The notes under the pieces were generated by a model, which saw only the letters and a program-made list of their open reading frames with translations, made no database searches and was not told the DNA's origin. A stretch of DNA of 64,000 nucleotides from Aphanizomenon flos-aquae FACHB-1287 (GTDB taxonomy: Bacteria; Cyanobacteriota; Cyanobacteriia; Cyanobacteriales; Nostocaceae): the NCBI RefSeq assembly GCF_014698755.1, contig NZ_JACJTO010000015.1:30853-94852 (forward strand). Reading direction: 5' to 3'. The position numbers and the translations under genes were made by a program. Positions 20,633-30,100 of the stretch are shown in pieces. The stretch's first letter is position 1; each line of letters opens with the position of its first letter.

Positions 20633-21073
20633 TTAGTTTGATTGAGGAATGAAGACATTAATATTTTCATTACATCCTGTTTTTTTAACTTTTAGGACTG
20701 CATTATATTTACTTTTAAACGATTTTTTCTTGACTTGAATTTGTGTAGAGTCCAGAGGGCATCTAGTGGTAATTATATAGCAATATTTAGGAACATTTTT
20801 ATAATCTTGGGATACAACTTTAATTGTATTTTCAATTTGTATAAATGCGTGTTCTACATCAGAACCTTTTAACTCTATATATATTTCAATATAAGGTTCA
20901 TAGATAATTAATAACCAATCACATTTAACACCTTGAATATCTAAACAGCCGTCTACTTGAACTTTCGTAACTTCTATTAAGTTTTCATTACCAAAAATTA
21001 TTTTACTACTTTTCTTTTCTTCTATTAAAATATTTTTATGGGTAATTTTTTCAGAACATTTATCTAAATTCAC
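20633..21073 (-). CDS. Putative PD-(D/E)XK nuclease, partner of the adjacent ATPase
   Basis: A 146-residue protein I do not recognise as a named family. Residues 51-80 have the core of a PD-(D/E)XK nuclease: KCDWLLI (Asp52), then IELKG (Glu67-x-Lys69), then a helix with Gln79 (HAFIQIEN), matching D...ExK...Q. The flanks are predicted beta-strands (YCYIITTR). It starts 5 bp after the stop of the ATPase gene on the same strand, so the pair should be one transcript and probably one complex. The DNA is more AT-rich than the housekeeping neighbours, which suggests transfer. The catalytic assignment is inferred from motif order only. Confidence 0.65.
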   Translation of the reverse strand: MNLDKCSEKITHKNILIEEKKSSKIIFGNENLIEVTKVQVDGCLDIQGVKCDWLLIIYEPYIEIYIELKGSDVEHAFIQIENTIKVVSQDYKNVPKYCYIITTRCPLDSTQIQVKKKSFKSKYNAVLKVKKTGCNENINVFIPQSN

Positions 21074-21078
21074 TGATT

Positions 21079-22368
21079 TTATTCTCCAAATTCAAGTTCT
21101 ATTAATTTTTCAAAAACTCTACTAAATTCGTTCGATACATCATCAATTATATTTGTATCAATTAAATGGTTTTCTTCATTAATTAAACTTTCAATCATGC
21201 CATTTTTGATAGTGTAAGCAGCAATATCATTAATATCTAACATTTGATTTTCTGGAACTATTTTAAATAATTCTCTGAGTAAATCATTTTGTTCAGGTTT
21301 TTCTTTTAATACTTTAAGGGTATTTCCTGCTTGAATGAGGTTATTAAAAGCTGTTAATATGTAAGGGCTGTGAGTAGTAATGAAAAATTTATGCTTTTTT
21401 TCAGTTATATTAAAAACCTGGCTGATTAAACTTACAATATGTTTTTGTGATGTAGGAAATAAATGTGCTTCAGGTTCTTCTATAATGAAAAGGCGTGTTG
21501 TTGAGCTAATAAAAGGCAAAATAGCTAATATAAGTGTCATAGGTAGAGCCTCTTGTTGTCCAGAAGATGAATATGATAAATTAGTCCTTCTGTTTTTGTT
21601 CGTTTCGTTAGTGTATAATATCCAGTCCTGATCTTTTTCATAGGAATAATTACCAACTATTATCTGATTAATTAATTCATCAATTGAATCATTTGGTTTT
21701 AACAGATGAATAAATTTTCTAAGATGATACAAATTTTTTACTCTTTCATAAGCTGAACCAAATTCTTTTAGAAAATAATCTATGACTATATTTTCTGATA
21801 AAAAGGAAAAAATATTATTTTGTAAGTTAGCAAAAAATGACCTGCCAGCAGGGATAAAAGTTACTAAATCAAGACTATTAACATGATTATTTCTCAGAAC
21901 ATATTCAGGAAAGATTGTGTTGTAATATTCTTCAATTATTTTTTCAGGATTATTCTCTGCATATTCAATAGTTTTTTTATCATATTCACTCAGGAGTTTT
22001 CTGCGAATTTTAACTAAATATTCAGAATATGTCAGACATAATTTAAACTTTTTATCATCTGATTTTTTGTTGTTTAAAGCTACGGAATAACTATCAAATT
22101 CATATAAAATTTGAAACTCCTGATTTTTCCAAGAATATTCAGGAAATATGATTTTAAAAGTTATAATTATATTTCTATCAAATTCTGCTTTCTTTTGCTT
22201 ATTCTGGATTGAAGAACGATATTTAATAAAAAAATCTTTAAAGAAATAAACTAATTTGGCAATTACGCTTTTACCACTCGCTTGCTGCCCAATAATAATA
22301 TTTATCTTGGATAAATTAAATTCAATATCATTGATGTTGAGAAAGTTTTTAATTGTTAGTTTTTCCAT
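21079..22368 (-). CDS. AAA (ABC-type, RecF/OLD-like) ATPase, candidate defence protein
   Basis: A 429-residue ATPase with ABC/SMC-type head motifs: Walker A GQQASGKS (27-34), an ABC signature-like SSSGQQEALPM (267-277), Walker B LFIIEEPEAHLFP (293-305) and the switch histidine TTHSPYI (331-337). It has the YxxAGR-type segment IPAGRSFF (172-179) seen in defence-related AAA_15/AAA_21 ATPases. No TOPRIM nuclease follows the ATPase, unlike full OLD proteins; instead a separate small nuclease-like gene is encoded downstream. This organisation resembles that of two-gene systems such as Septu and PARIS, but the partner type differs from both. Confidence 0.85.
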   Translation of the reverse strand: MEKLTIKNFLNINDIEFNLSKINIIIGQQASGKSVIAKLVYFFKDFFIKYRSSIQNKQKKAEFDRNIIITFKIIFPEYSWKNQEFQILYEFDSYSVALNNKKSDDKKFKLCLTYSEYLVKIRRKLLSEYDKKTIEYAENNPEKIIEEYYNTIFPEYVLRNNHVNSLDLVTFIPAGRSFFANLQNNIFSFLSENIVIDYFLKEFGSAYERVKNLYHLRKFIHLLKPNDSIDELINQIIVGNYSYEKDQDWILYTNETNKNRRTNLSYSSSGQQEALPMTLILAILPFISSTTRLFIIEEPEAHLFPTSQKHIVSLISQVFNITEKKHKFFITTHSPYILTAFNNLIQAGNTLKVLKEKPEQNDLLRELFKIVPENQMLDINDIAAYTIKNGMIESLINEENHLIDTNIIDDVSNEFSRVFEKLIELEFGE

Positions 22369-22477
22369 AAGTAAAATTGTAGACCTAATAACACATTTGT
22401 ATTATTGAAATGTAAATTGACAATACATTATACATTATATTTTGCAAATTTAAAATCCGCATAAATATCATTTTTTA

Positions 22478-22660
22478 ATGTATCATCAAATTATACAAAC
22501 AGCTATCATTCGTAATCATGAACTATATGGGCTCTATCTTGCCAGCGCAATTGGCTATAGAATAGATATTAATGGCAGTCAAATTCCTCTGCATTATGGT
22601 GAAATAAAACTCACTGGAGATAAATATCATGTCATTCCCCGCACTCGACCTAGCCAATAA
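22478..22660 (+). CDS. Small hypothetical protein
   Basis: A 60-residue frame (MYHQIIQTAIIRNHELYGLY...) overlapping the next gene by 32 bp. I do not recognise it. The overlap and shared strand suggest a small two-gene unit. It diverges from the ATPase gene across 109 bp of AT-rich DNA that should contain both promoters. Confidence 0.5.
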   Translation: MYHQIIQTAIIRNHELYGLYLASAIGYRIDINGSQIPLHYGEIKLTGDKYHVIPRTRPSQ

Positions 22661-22877
22661 CTGGCAGTTTACAGAAATATGGGTTGACCCTACCTCTGTA
22701 CCTCCCTATATTTTGATGTTGCTTGGTGACGATAAAAATAATTATTGTATTTTAGATCCTACGGAAAAATACAAAATAGTTTTTGCTTGTTCCAGCTATG
22801 AAGAAGCAAAACTTTGGCTACTTGAGGATGAATATGAGCGTGTGGAAGGTCGAGTTTTAGCAGAACAGGTAACTTAA
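22629..22877 (+). CDS. Small hypothetical protein, 3' half duplicated at 26097
   Basis: An 82-residue acidic protein with several Trp and Tyr (NNWQFTEIWVDP, EEAKLWLLEDEYERV). No family recognised. Its last ~40 codons recur as a non-coding copy at 26097-26215, on the far side of the methyltransferase gene. DUF29 follows 17 bp later on the same strand. Confidence 0.6.
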   Translation: MSFPALDLANNWQFTEIWVDPTSVPPYILMLLGDDKNNYCILDPTEKYKIVFACSSYEEAKLWLLEDEYERVEGRVLAEQVT

Positions 22878-22894
22878 CTTATTTGGGGGTATAT

Positions 22895-23371
22895 ATGAAC
22901 CATCAACTCTATGAACAAGATTTTAATCTGTGGCGAGAAACTCTTATTACACAAATCAAAGAAAAACATTTTCATCATATTGATTGGGAACATTTACTAT
23001 TAGAACTGGATGATATGGGTAAATCGGAAAAACGGTCTTTTTTGAGTAATTTAACAATTTTAATTGCTCACTTACTCAAATTAACTGTTCAATCTGATGC
23101 TCCTGAAATGATGAAAGTAAGTTGGTACAGTTCTGTTACTGAACATCGCTTTAGAATTAAAAAAGATTTACAAGAAAATCCTTCTTTTAAAAATTATCTG
23201 CATGAAGTAATTTTTATCGCTTATGCTGATGCTAGAAAACTGGCAATTAAAGAAAGTAAAAATGCTAAGTTAGGAGTTAGAAAACCAGATGAATCAGAAT
23301 ATCCTCTTGATTTACCTTTTACTTTAGAACAGTTATTAGATGAAGATTTTTATGGAGATATAGTTGAATAG
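22895..23371 (+). CDS. DUF29 family protein
   Basis: A 158-residue helical protein with the DUF29 pattern: YEQDFNLWRETLITQIKE, then HIDWEHLLLELDDMGKSE, then LLKL and SWYSSVTEHRFRIKKDL. DUF29 proteins are very numerous in cyanobacteria and usually sit near mobile or toxin-antitoxin genes; their function is unknown. I take ATG 22895 rather than TTG 22883, since a G-rich segment lies just upstream. A decayed partial copy lies at 23961-24225. Confidence 0.85.
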   Translation: MNHQLYEQDFNLWRETLITQIKEKHFHHIDWEHLLLELDDMGKSEKRSFLSNLTILIAHLLKLTVQSDAPEMMKVSWYSSVTEHRFRIKKDLQENPSFKNYLHEVIFIAYADARKLAIKESKNAKLGVRKPDESEYPLDLPFTLEQLLDEDFYGDIVE

Positions 23372-23455
23372 TTGGTTGGTTTGGGGAACAGTTTTAACCA
23401 GGTAATTCTAAAGGTTGAGAAGGAATAATAAACATTATCAGAGTAATTAAAAATT

Positions 23456-23707
23456 ATGCTCAGTGGAATTAAACAAAAGGCTATTGTCGGTAAAGATGGC
23501 AAAATCGAACTATCTACCACTGAATTACCAGCAGGGACAGTTGTAGAAGTTATTATCCTAGTTGAATCACCTATTGAAGAAGATGAAACTACCTATCTTC
23601 TCAAATCAGAAGCTAACAAACAACATCTACTCAAAGCTATGGAAAATGTAGACAAAGGCAACCTAATTTATGTTGATTTAGATGAATATGAAAAAAGTAG
23701 CATTTGA
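23456..23707 (+). CDS. Antitoxin of a YoeB-type toxin-antitoxin pair
   Basis: An 83-residue acidic protein. The N-terminal half (KAIVGKDGKIELSTTELPAGTVVEVIILVE) has the short beta-hairpin character of AbrB-like or Phd-like operator-binding domains; the C-terminal half (ANKQHLLKAMENVDKGN..DLDEYEK) is a typical toxin-wrapping tail. It overlaps the start of the toxin frame by 20 bp, the classic antitoxin-first arrangement. Its own frame is intact. Confidence 0.75.
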   Translation: MLSGIKQKAIVGKDGKIELSTTELPAGTVVEVIILVESPIEEDETTYLLKSEANKQHLLKAMENVDKGNLIYVDLDEYEKSSI

Positions 23708-23947
23708 ACCAGAAGCTTTTGAACAATTGGGTGAGTGGGAAAGGAAGATAAAAAAGTCTTTAAAAAAATCTTGGAATTAATTAAAGATATCCAAAGAGAA
23801 CCATTTTCTGGGATAGGTAAACCAGAACGACTAAAATATGAATTGCAAGGTTACTGGTCAAGACGAATTACAGATGAACATAGATTAGTTTACAAGATAG
23901 AAGAAGATTTATTGATTATTCTGTCTTGTAAATATCATTATGATTGA
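23688..23947 (+). pseudogene. YoeB/Txe-family mRNA interferase, frameshifted
   Basis: The toxin starts at ATG 23688 ([19 protein letters not shown], a standard YoeB-family opening) but then runs out of frame and stops at 23778. The rest ([18 protein letters not shown] ... [16 protein letters not shown] ... LSCKYHYD), including the catalytic-type RR-ITxEHRLVY and C-terminal KYHY, is in the -1 frame up to 23947. Comparison with the expected EWEREDKKVF shows one G missing at about 23744. An A-AAA-AAG heptamer at 23750-23756 lies in exactly the right phase for -1 ribosomal frameshifting, so a low level of full toxin is possible. See findings. Confidence 0.8.
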
Positions 23948-23960
23948 TAAAAGATGATTA

Positions 23961-24225
23961 CTGAAATAATGAAAAGAAGTTGGTACAGTTCTATTGCTTA
24001 ACATCGCTTTAGAATTAAAAAAGATTTACAAGAAAATCCTTCTTTAAAAAATTATATTCATGAGGTAATTTTTATTGCTTATGCTAATGCTAGAAAACTG
24101 GCAATTAAAGAAAGTAAAAATGCTAATTTGGGAGTGAGAAAACCAGATGAATCTGAATATCCTCTTGATTTACCTTTTACTTTAGAACAGTTACTAGATG
24201 AGGATTTTTATGGAGATATGTTATA
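23961..24225 (+). pseudogene. Partial, decayed duplicate of the DUF29 gene
   Basis: About 265 bp nearly identical to the 3' half of the DUF29 gene at 23107-23371 (about 90% by eye). The N-terminal half is missing, and an in-frame TAA replaces the Glu codon of the VTEHRF motif (SIA-stop-HRF). It sits between the broken toxin and the methyltransferase gene. Confidence 0.9.
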
Positions 24226-24256
24226 ATATTTAGTTGAAAATATTTATAAATTAGTT

Positions 24257-25996
24257 ATGTCAACATCTATGAAACGTCTTTACTACGGTGATAACTTACA
24301 AGTCCTCAGAGAAAATATTCCTGATGAATGTATTGATTTAATCTATCTTGATCCGCCTTTTAATTCTCAAGCTAATTATAATATTTTCTTCAAAAATTCT
24401 ACTGGTAAAGGTTCAGAAGCTCAAATTACAGCTTTTGAAGATACTTGGACATGGGGAATTGAATCAGAACGATTTTTGGATGAAATTCAAGATATAAAAG
24501 GTGAATTGTATCAATTATTAGATTTATTAGTGAGAACTTTAGGTAAAAATTCATTATCAGCTTATTTGGTAATGATGTCCATTCGATTAATAGAATTACA
24601 TCGAGTTCTCAAATCTACAGGTAGTTTATATTTACATTGCGATCCTACAGCAAGTCATTATTTAAAAATGATTTTAGATTTGATTTTTGGAGCGGATAAA
24701 TTTAGAAATGAAATTATCTGGAAAAGGACTGGTTCTCATGGAGGTGCTAAAAGGTGGGGACCTGTTCACGATACTATTTTGTTATACACAAAAACGAAAG
24801 ATTATACATGGCATAAAGTCTATCAAGACTACGACGAAAACTATATTAAAGACTTTTATAGATTTGAAGATGATAAAGGGTTTTATCGGCTTGTAACATT
24901 AACAGCAGCAGGTATCAGAAAAGGTGATTCAGGTAAACCTTGGCGTGGTATTAACCCTACAGATGTTGGTCGTCACTGGGCATTACCTGTCAAAGCAATT
25001 GAAAGCTTAATTAATGGTAATTCTAAGTCACTATCAACACAAGAAAAACTAGATATTCTAGATGCTAATAATCTAATCTACTGGCCAGTGAAAGGGCAAG
25101 TACCACAATATAAGAGATATTTAGATGAAGCTCCAGGTACACAGATTCAAGATATAATTAGTGATATTAAACCTGTTTCTTCTCAAGCTAAAGAACGGTT
25201 AGGATATCCTACTCAAAAACCTTTATCTTTATTAGAAAGAATTATCCAAGCTAGTAGTAATAAAGGTGATATTGTACTTGATCCATTTTGTGGATGTGGA
25301 ACAGCAATACACGCAGCAGAAAATTTAGGTAGAAATTGGATCGGTATTGATATTACTCATTTAGCAATTGCTTTAATAGAAAAACGATTAAGAGATGCTT
25401 TTCCTAACAAATTTATTGAAGATGAAAATAAAAATCAAAAGTTAGTTCCAGGGATTGAATTTGAAGTAGAAGGTACACCCCAAGATTTAGCAGCAGCCGA
25501 AGATTTATTTGCTCGTGACCCCTATCAATTTCAATGGTGGGCTTGTTCTTTAGTTAATGCACAACCCTATAAAGATCAAAAGAAAGGTGCAGATGGTGGT
25601 ATTGATGGATTGATATTTTTTGAAGATGTTATTGATATCAAAAAATCAAATAAAACTGCTGTGAAAAAGATTATTGTCAGTGTTAAAGGTGGGAAAAATC
25701 TTAACCCAGCGATGATTAGAGATTTACGCGGTACAATGGAGACAAATAAGGCAGAAATAGGATTGTTTGTGACTCTCACACCTCCCAGTCAACCAATGAT
25801 TAAAGAAGCAGTATCTTCAGGTTTTTATAAAGCTGGAAATGGCAGAAATTACGCGAAAGTGCAAATTTTAACTATTGAAGAATTATTGACAGGACAGAAG
25901 CGACCAGAATTTTTTGATATGAAACAGGGAGAATTGACATTTAAGAAAGCACAAAGGGAAAATCAAGATATAGGAGAACAGGGGGAATTGTTTTAG
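24257..25996 (+). CDS. DNA methyltransferase fused to an Mrr-like endonuclease domain
   Basis: A 579-residue restriction-modification fusion. The N-terminal part is a beta-class amino-methyltransferase: the catalytic DPPF comes first (residues 32-35, IYLDPPFNSQANYNIFF), a target-recognition region follows (~130-300), and the SAM-binding DPFCGCGT is last (near 338). The C-terminal part (~410-530) is an Mrr-type PD-(D/E)XK domain: QWWACSLVNAQPY, KKGADGGIDG, IVSVKGG. This layout is widespread in cyanobacteria as a single-chain restriction-modification protein. Start ATG 24257, with an alternative four codons inside. Confidence 0.92.
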   Translation: MSTSMKRLYYGDNLQVLRENIPDECIDLIYLDPPFNSQANYNIFFKNSTGKGSEAQITAFEDTWTWGIESERFLDEIQDIKGELYQLLDLLVRTLGKNSLSAYLVMMSIRLIELHRVLKSTGSLYLHCDPTASHYLKMILDLIFGADKFRNEIIWKRTGSHGGAKRWGPVHDTILLYTKTKDYTWHKVYQDYDENYIKDFYRFEDDKGFYRLVTLTAAGIRKGDSGKPWRGINPTDVGRHWALPVKAIESLINGNSKSLSTQEKLDILDANNLIYWPVKGQVPQYKRYLDEAPGTQIQDIISDIKPVSSQAKERLGYPTQKPLSLLERIIQASSNKGDIVLDPFCGCGTAIHAAENLGRNWIGIDITHLAIALIEKRLRDAFPNKFIEDENKNQKLVPGIEFEVEGTPQDLAAAEDLFARDPYQFQWWACSLVNAQPYKDQKKGADGGIDGLIFFEDVIDIKKSNKTAVKKIIVSVKGGKNLNPAMIRDLRGTMETNKAEIGLFVTLTPPSQPMIKEAVSSGFYKAGNGRNYAKVQILTIEELLTGQKRPEFFDMKQGELTFKKAQRENQDIGEQGELF

Positions 25997-26096
25997 TATA
26001 CTAATACTTACAATTAACTTAAACTACAATCTAATTTTCTCTACTTACAACATAGCGAAATGTTTTTTAACCTTTACGTGGTGTGTTGGATAAATA

Positions 26097-26215
26097 ACGC
26101 TACGGAAAAATACAAAATAGTTTTTGCTTGTTCCAGGTATAAAAAAGCAAAACTTTGGCTACTTGAGGATGAATATGAGCGCGTGGAAGGGCGAGTTTTA
26201 GGTGAATAAGTGACT
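26097..26215 (+). pseudogene. Duplicated fragment of the 22629 gene
   Basis: About 118 bp closely matching 22760-22877 (codons for TEKYKIVFACS ... LWLLEDEYERVEGRVL). It has no start and lies in otherwise gene-free DNA. With its parent it forms a direct repeat bracketing 3.2 kb that holds DUF29, the toxin-antitoxin pair and the methyltransferase fusion. Confidence 0.9.
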
Positions 26216-26382
26216 TAATTTATTCAAATAATAGAGTTAGAATAGAATTCAGTCGAGGATACACATAAAAATTGAGGATAAGATCTCTTACCCTCAACTT
26301 CTCCGCTGAAACCAATTGCTTATAGAATTGAAAAGAAGATTTTACTTCTAACTCAGTGACTCCTGCTATATTTACCAAATGG

Positions 26383-26631
26383 TTAATAAGCTAAAGTTTC
26401 TAAAGTCTCTCTTAAATACATTTGTACTTGTTGATCTAAACGTAAACTTTGTAATTGAGCGTTACATTCTAATTGCCATCTTTGAAAACCCGAACTAGCA
26501 GAAATCGCATATTTCAGGTTGTGCCAAAATTGAGTATTAGCAGATACTTGATAATTTCTACGTTCACCGCTGACATAGCCTTTATTATCGGTGCTATGGG
26601 CGTAATCGCTAGAAGTTGGAAATTGAGCCAT
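26383..26631 (-). CDS. Conserved small hypothetical protein
   Basis: An 82-residue soluble protein (MAQFPTSSDYAHSTDNKGYVSGERRNYQVS ..., given here in part) with a Trp/Gln-rich helical C-terminus (FQRWQLECNAQLQSLRLD, VQMYLRETLETLAY). I do not recognise the family. No membrane segment. It marks the downstream edge of the accessory island. Confidence 0.55.
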   Translation of the reverse strand: MAQFPTSSDYAHSTDNKGYVSGERRNYQVSANTQFWHNLKYAISASSGFQRWQLECNAQLQSLRLDQQVQMYLRETLETLAY

Positions 26632-27025
26632 AATTCCTCATTCCTTATTTTTCACTTCCAGAGTTGGACAATTGGGGATTTAGGATGTTAAATTTCAGAT
26701 TTCTATTTATTTTACACTCATGAGGTAAGACATAAATTTAATTAATTTTAGTTACCCAAATCTAAAACTGAGAATTTTTGCTGAATCTCTCCTGAATATA
26801 ATGGTTTTATACCTGAAAATTCTGTCTCATTCATCACAAAATACAGAATTTTTGGCGAGAAACTTCTAAAAAAAACTGGTTCTTAATTAAACAGATAATT
26901 TTTTTAAATTTATAGCAATCCGCCAGGAAGTTAAAACATTAATTGATCATCAAACTCCGACTAAAACAGGGTTTTATTTCTTCCCTCTTCCTCAGTAACT
27001 CCGGCGATATCACTTGTAAATAACG
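26632..27025. other. Intergenic, no gene seen
   Basis: About 390 bp AT-rich. No coding frame of note; presumably contains the promoter of the small minus-strand gene at 26383. Confidence 0.5.
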
Positions 27026-27098
27026 GAGTGCTGAGTTGACATCATTTGAGTGTTGAACTCGAAACAGTCTCAATTCAACACTCATTAACTCAGCACTC
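27026..27098. repeat. Large two-step inverted repeat downstream of infB
   Basis: Outer arms GAGTGCTGAGTT / AACTCAGCACTC (12 bp, perfect) and inner arms GAGTGTTGAA / TTCAACACTC (10 bp, perfect) around a ~16-bp loop. It starts 18 bp after the infB stop. The long hairpin could stabilise or end the infB transcript, although there is no T-run. It could also be a small palindromic mobile element. Confidence 0.85.
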
Positions 27099-27116
27099 AA
27101 CGCTGGATGCACGTCA

Positions 27117-30100
27117 CTATTTAGTCATAGTCAGAGTCCGACGTTTAGTTACCAATTGGTAGGATTCAATGATGTCATTTTCCACCCAATCATGGAACTT
27201 ATCAATGCCGATACCACATTCATAACCTGCGTTGACCTCACGAGCATCTTCTTTCATCCGTTTGAGGGAATCAAGAACACCTTCATAAACCACCTTATTA
27301 TAACGACGGACGCGCACTTTACAGTTGCGAACCAGTTTACCAGATTGAACATAACAACCAGCAACCGCGCCTCGGCCAACTGGGAAGACAGCACGGACTT
27401 CCGTTTGTCCCAAAGGTTCTTCCACCAATTCTGGTTCGAGTAAACCTTCCAAAGCACCTTGGATATCTTCCAAGAGTTTGTAGATGATATTATATTCTCG
27501 AACATCTACACCTGCTTCATCCGCAGCTTGCCTCGCGCCGCTGGCGTAGGTAGTGTTGAAACCAATGATGACAGCATTACTAGCCGCAGCCAAGTCTATG
27601 TCTGTTTCGGTGATTTCTCCAGCCGTAGCCAAAAGCATCCGAATTTGCACTTCGTTTTGAGGAATTTGGCGGAGAGAGCCGATAATAGCCTCCACAGAAC
27701 CTTGCACGTCGCCCTTGAGGATCAAGTTCAGTTCCTTCAACTCGCCTTCTTGTGCTTGTGCTGATAGGGTTGTGAGAGTGACACGACCTTGCAACAAGCG
27801 GGATTGACGTTGTTTGTCGGCGCGATCGCTGGCTATAGTACGAGCTTCTTTTTCATTTTCATAGACCTCGAAATCATCACCAGCAGCAGGGACATCACTT
27901 AAACCCAATACTTCCACAGCAAAGGATGGACTAGCCAGATCTACACGCTTACCACGGTCATTGACCATAGCACGGACCTTACCGAAAGCTGAACCAGCCA
28001 CCAGCATATCTCCAACGTGGAGAGTACCATTTTGAATTAGCAAGGTAGCAACTGCACCTTTCGCCTTATCCAAATGAGCCTCAATGACTGTTCCTTTTGC
28101 GACCCGATCTGGATTAGCGGATAGTTCGGCTACTTCCGACACCAACATAATCATTTCTAGGAGGGTGTCGAGGTTTTCGCCCTTAATGGCGCTAACGGGA
28201 ACCATGATGGTTTCACCACCCCAATCTTCAGCGGTGAGACCATAATTAGTAAGTTCCTGTTTAACCCGTTCTGGCTGCGCGCCTTCTTTATCAATCTTGT
28301 TGATTGCCACAACAATGGGAACATTAGCAGCTTTGGCGTGACTAATAGCTTCAATGGTTTGGGGACGAACACCGTCATCAGCAGCTACAACTAGCACGGC
28401 AATATCCGTCACCCTAGCCCCTCTGGCACGCATCGCGGTGAAAGCTTCGTGACCAGGAGTATCAAGGAAGACAATCTGCTGTGGTTTACCTTCATGGACT
28501 ATATCAACATGATACGCGCCGATATGCTGGGTAATACCGCCCGCTTCCCCAGACGCAACTTTGGTTTTGCGAATGGAATCGAGGAGAGTAGTTTTACCGT
28601 GGTCTACGTGACCCATAATGGTAACAACTGGAGGACGACGAATGAGGTGATCCAAGTCGGCCACATCAATCATTTCCGTGACCTTCCGAGCTTCAGCCTC
28701 TCTTTCAACGATTTCGACTTCAACTTCTAGTTCTTTGGCGACTAGGGTAATGGTAGGAATATCCAGATTTTGGGTAATACTGACGGCCATACCCTTCATA
28801 AACAGGATTTTGACAATCTCTGTATCGGCAATTACTAGGGCATCAGCCAATTCTTGAACTGTTAATGGGCCAGTAACAGCCAGTGTAGCTGGACGGTCTG
28901 GTTTTTGATCTACATTTTCTTGACGACGATGTTGGTCACGGGAAGAACTGGATTTTTTGCCTCTGGTAGTAGGAGCAGCCACAACCGCTACGGCTGGGAC
29001 ACCGGCACGAGTACCCTTGGGTTTGGGGGGACGGGCAATGGAAAGACTCACTTGCACCGCTGTAGAAATTTCTAGACCATCTTCATCTAGTAAATCATCC
29101 TCATCTAGTAAATCATCTTCTACGATTGGTTTGACCCGTTTGCCCTTGGGTCCAATCTTAGCTTTTTCCTTGATTTCATCAATGATTTCTTCTTCTTGCC
29201 ATTTTTTCCCACCCTTGTTCAAACGAGGGGGTGTAGGGCGTTTTAAATCCAGAAGATCAGGAATTACTGGTGTTTCATCCAATACTTCTTTTTTCCCACC
29301 GCCCACATTATGTCTGGGTGGAGTTGCCGTGGGAATGGCCGCTGGCTCACCGGGACGTGCAGGTCTAGGACGTTGGATATCTCCGCCAACTGATGGTCTA
29401 CCACCGCGCTGTTCTGGCCTTGTTGGTGCCGAAGGATTAGCTCGACTGGGTTTCGGTGGTGGTGATGGTAAACCTTGGTCAGTTGAAGGTTTACTGGCTT
29501 TACCTTTAATTGGTTGCCTATCTTCTTCAACGCGTTGCTGGCGATCGCGTTTGAGGAGAGGTTTTTCCGATGTTCCTAAAGTTGGGGTTTCCGGTACTTT
29601 TGTGCCATCTACCCTAGGGGAAGGAGAAACCAACTGGGGTTTTTGCGCTTTCTCTGGTTTTGGTCTGGGAGTAGATATTTTCTCTGATTTTTCCGCTGCT
29701 ACCTTCTCCCCGACCGGTTGAGGGAGAGATACCTGTTCTGGTTGAATAGGATGAGGTTTAAGCGGAGTCTCGGATTGATTCCGGGGTACTGGTCGAGTTG
29801 GTGCCGTCGGCTTCATAGATGAGACTGGTGTAGCAAAAGGCCGTGGAGGTGAAGGACTATTAGCCTCAGCAGCATTAGCAGCAACTGAAGTATCGGGTAA
29901 GTTGGTGGTAGTGTTTCTCAATATTTTCGGTTTGCGAATTTCTAGAATTTGCTGTTTGTGATTGGCGCTTGGACGGTTTTGGGATGAATTTGGTTTATGG
30001 CCGTTTGTACCTTGTGCCTTTTTAGAGGCCAAATTTGTAGCGACAACTTTTTCGGCCGCACTACGAATTTGTTCAGCTTCCGATTCGGAAATCGTGCTGC

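Noticed and set aside
28957..29721. 254-codon frame on the plus strand
   Set aside because: It is the antisense shadow of the Pro/Lys-rich infB linker; its Gly/Ser/Arg-rich composition is a by-product.
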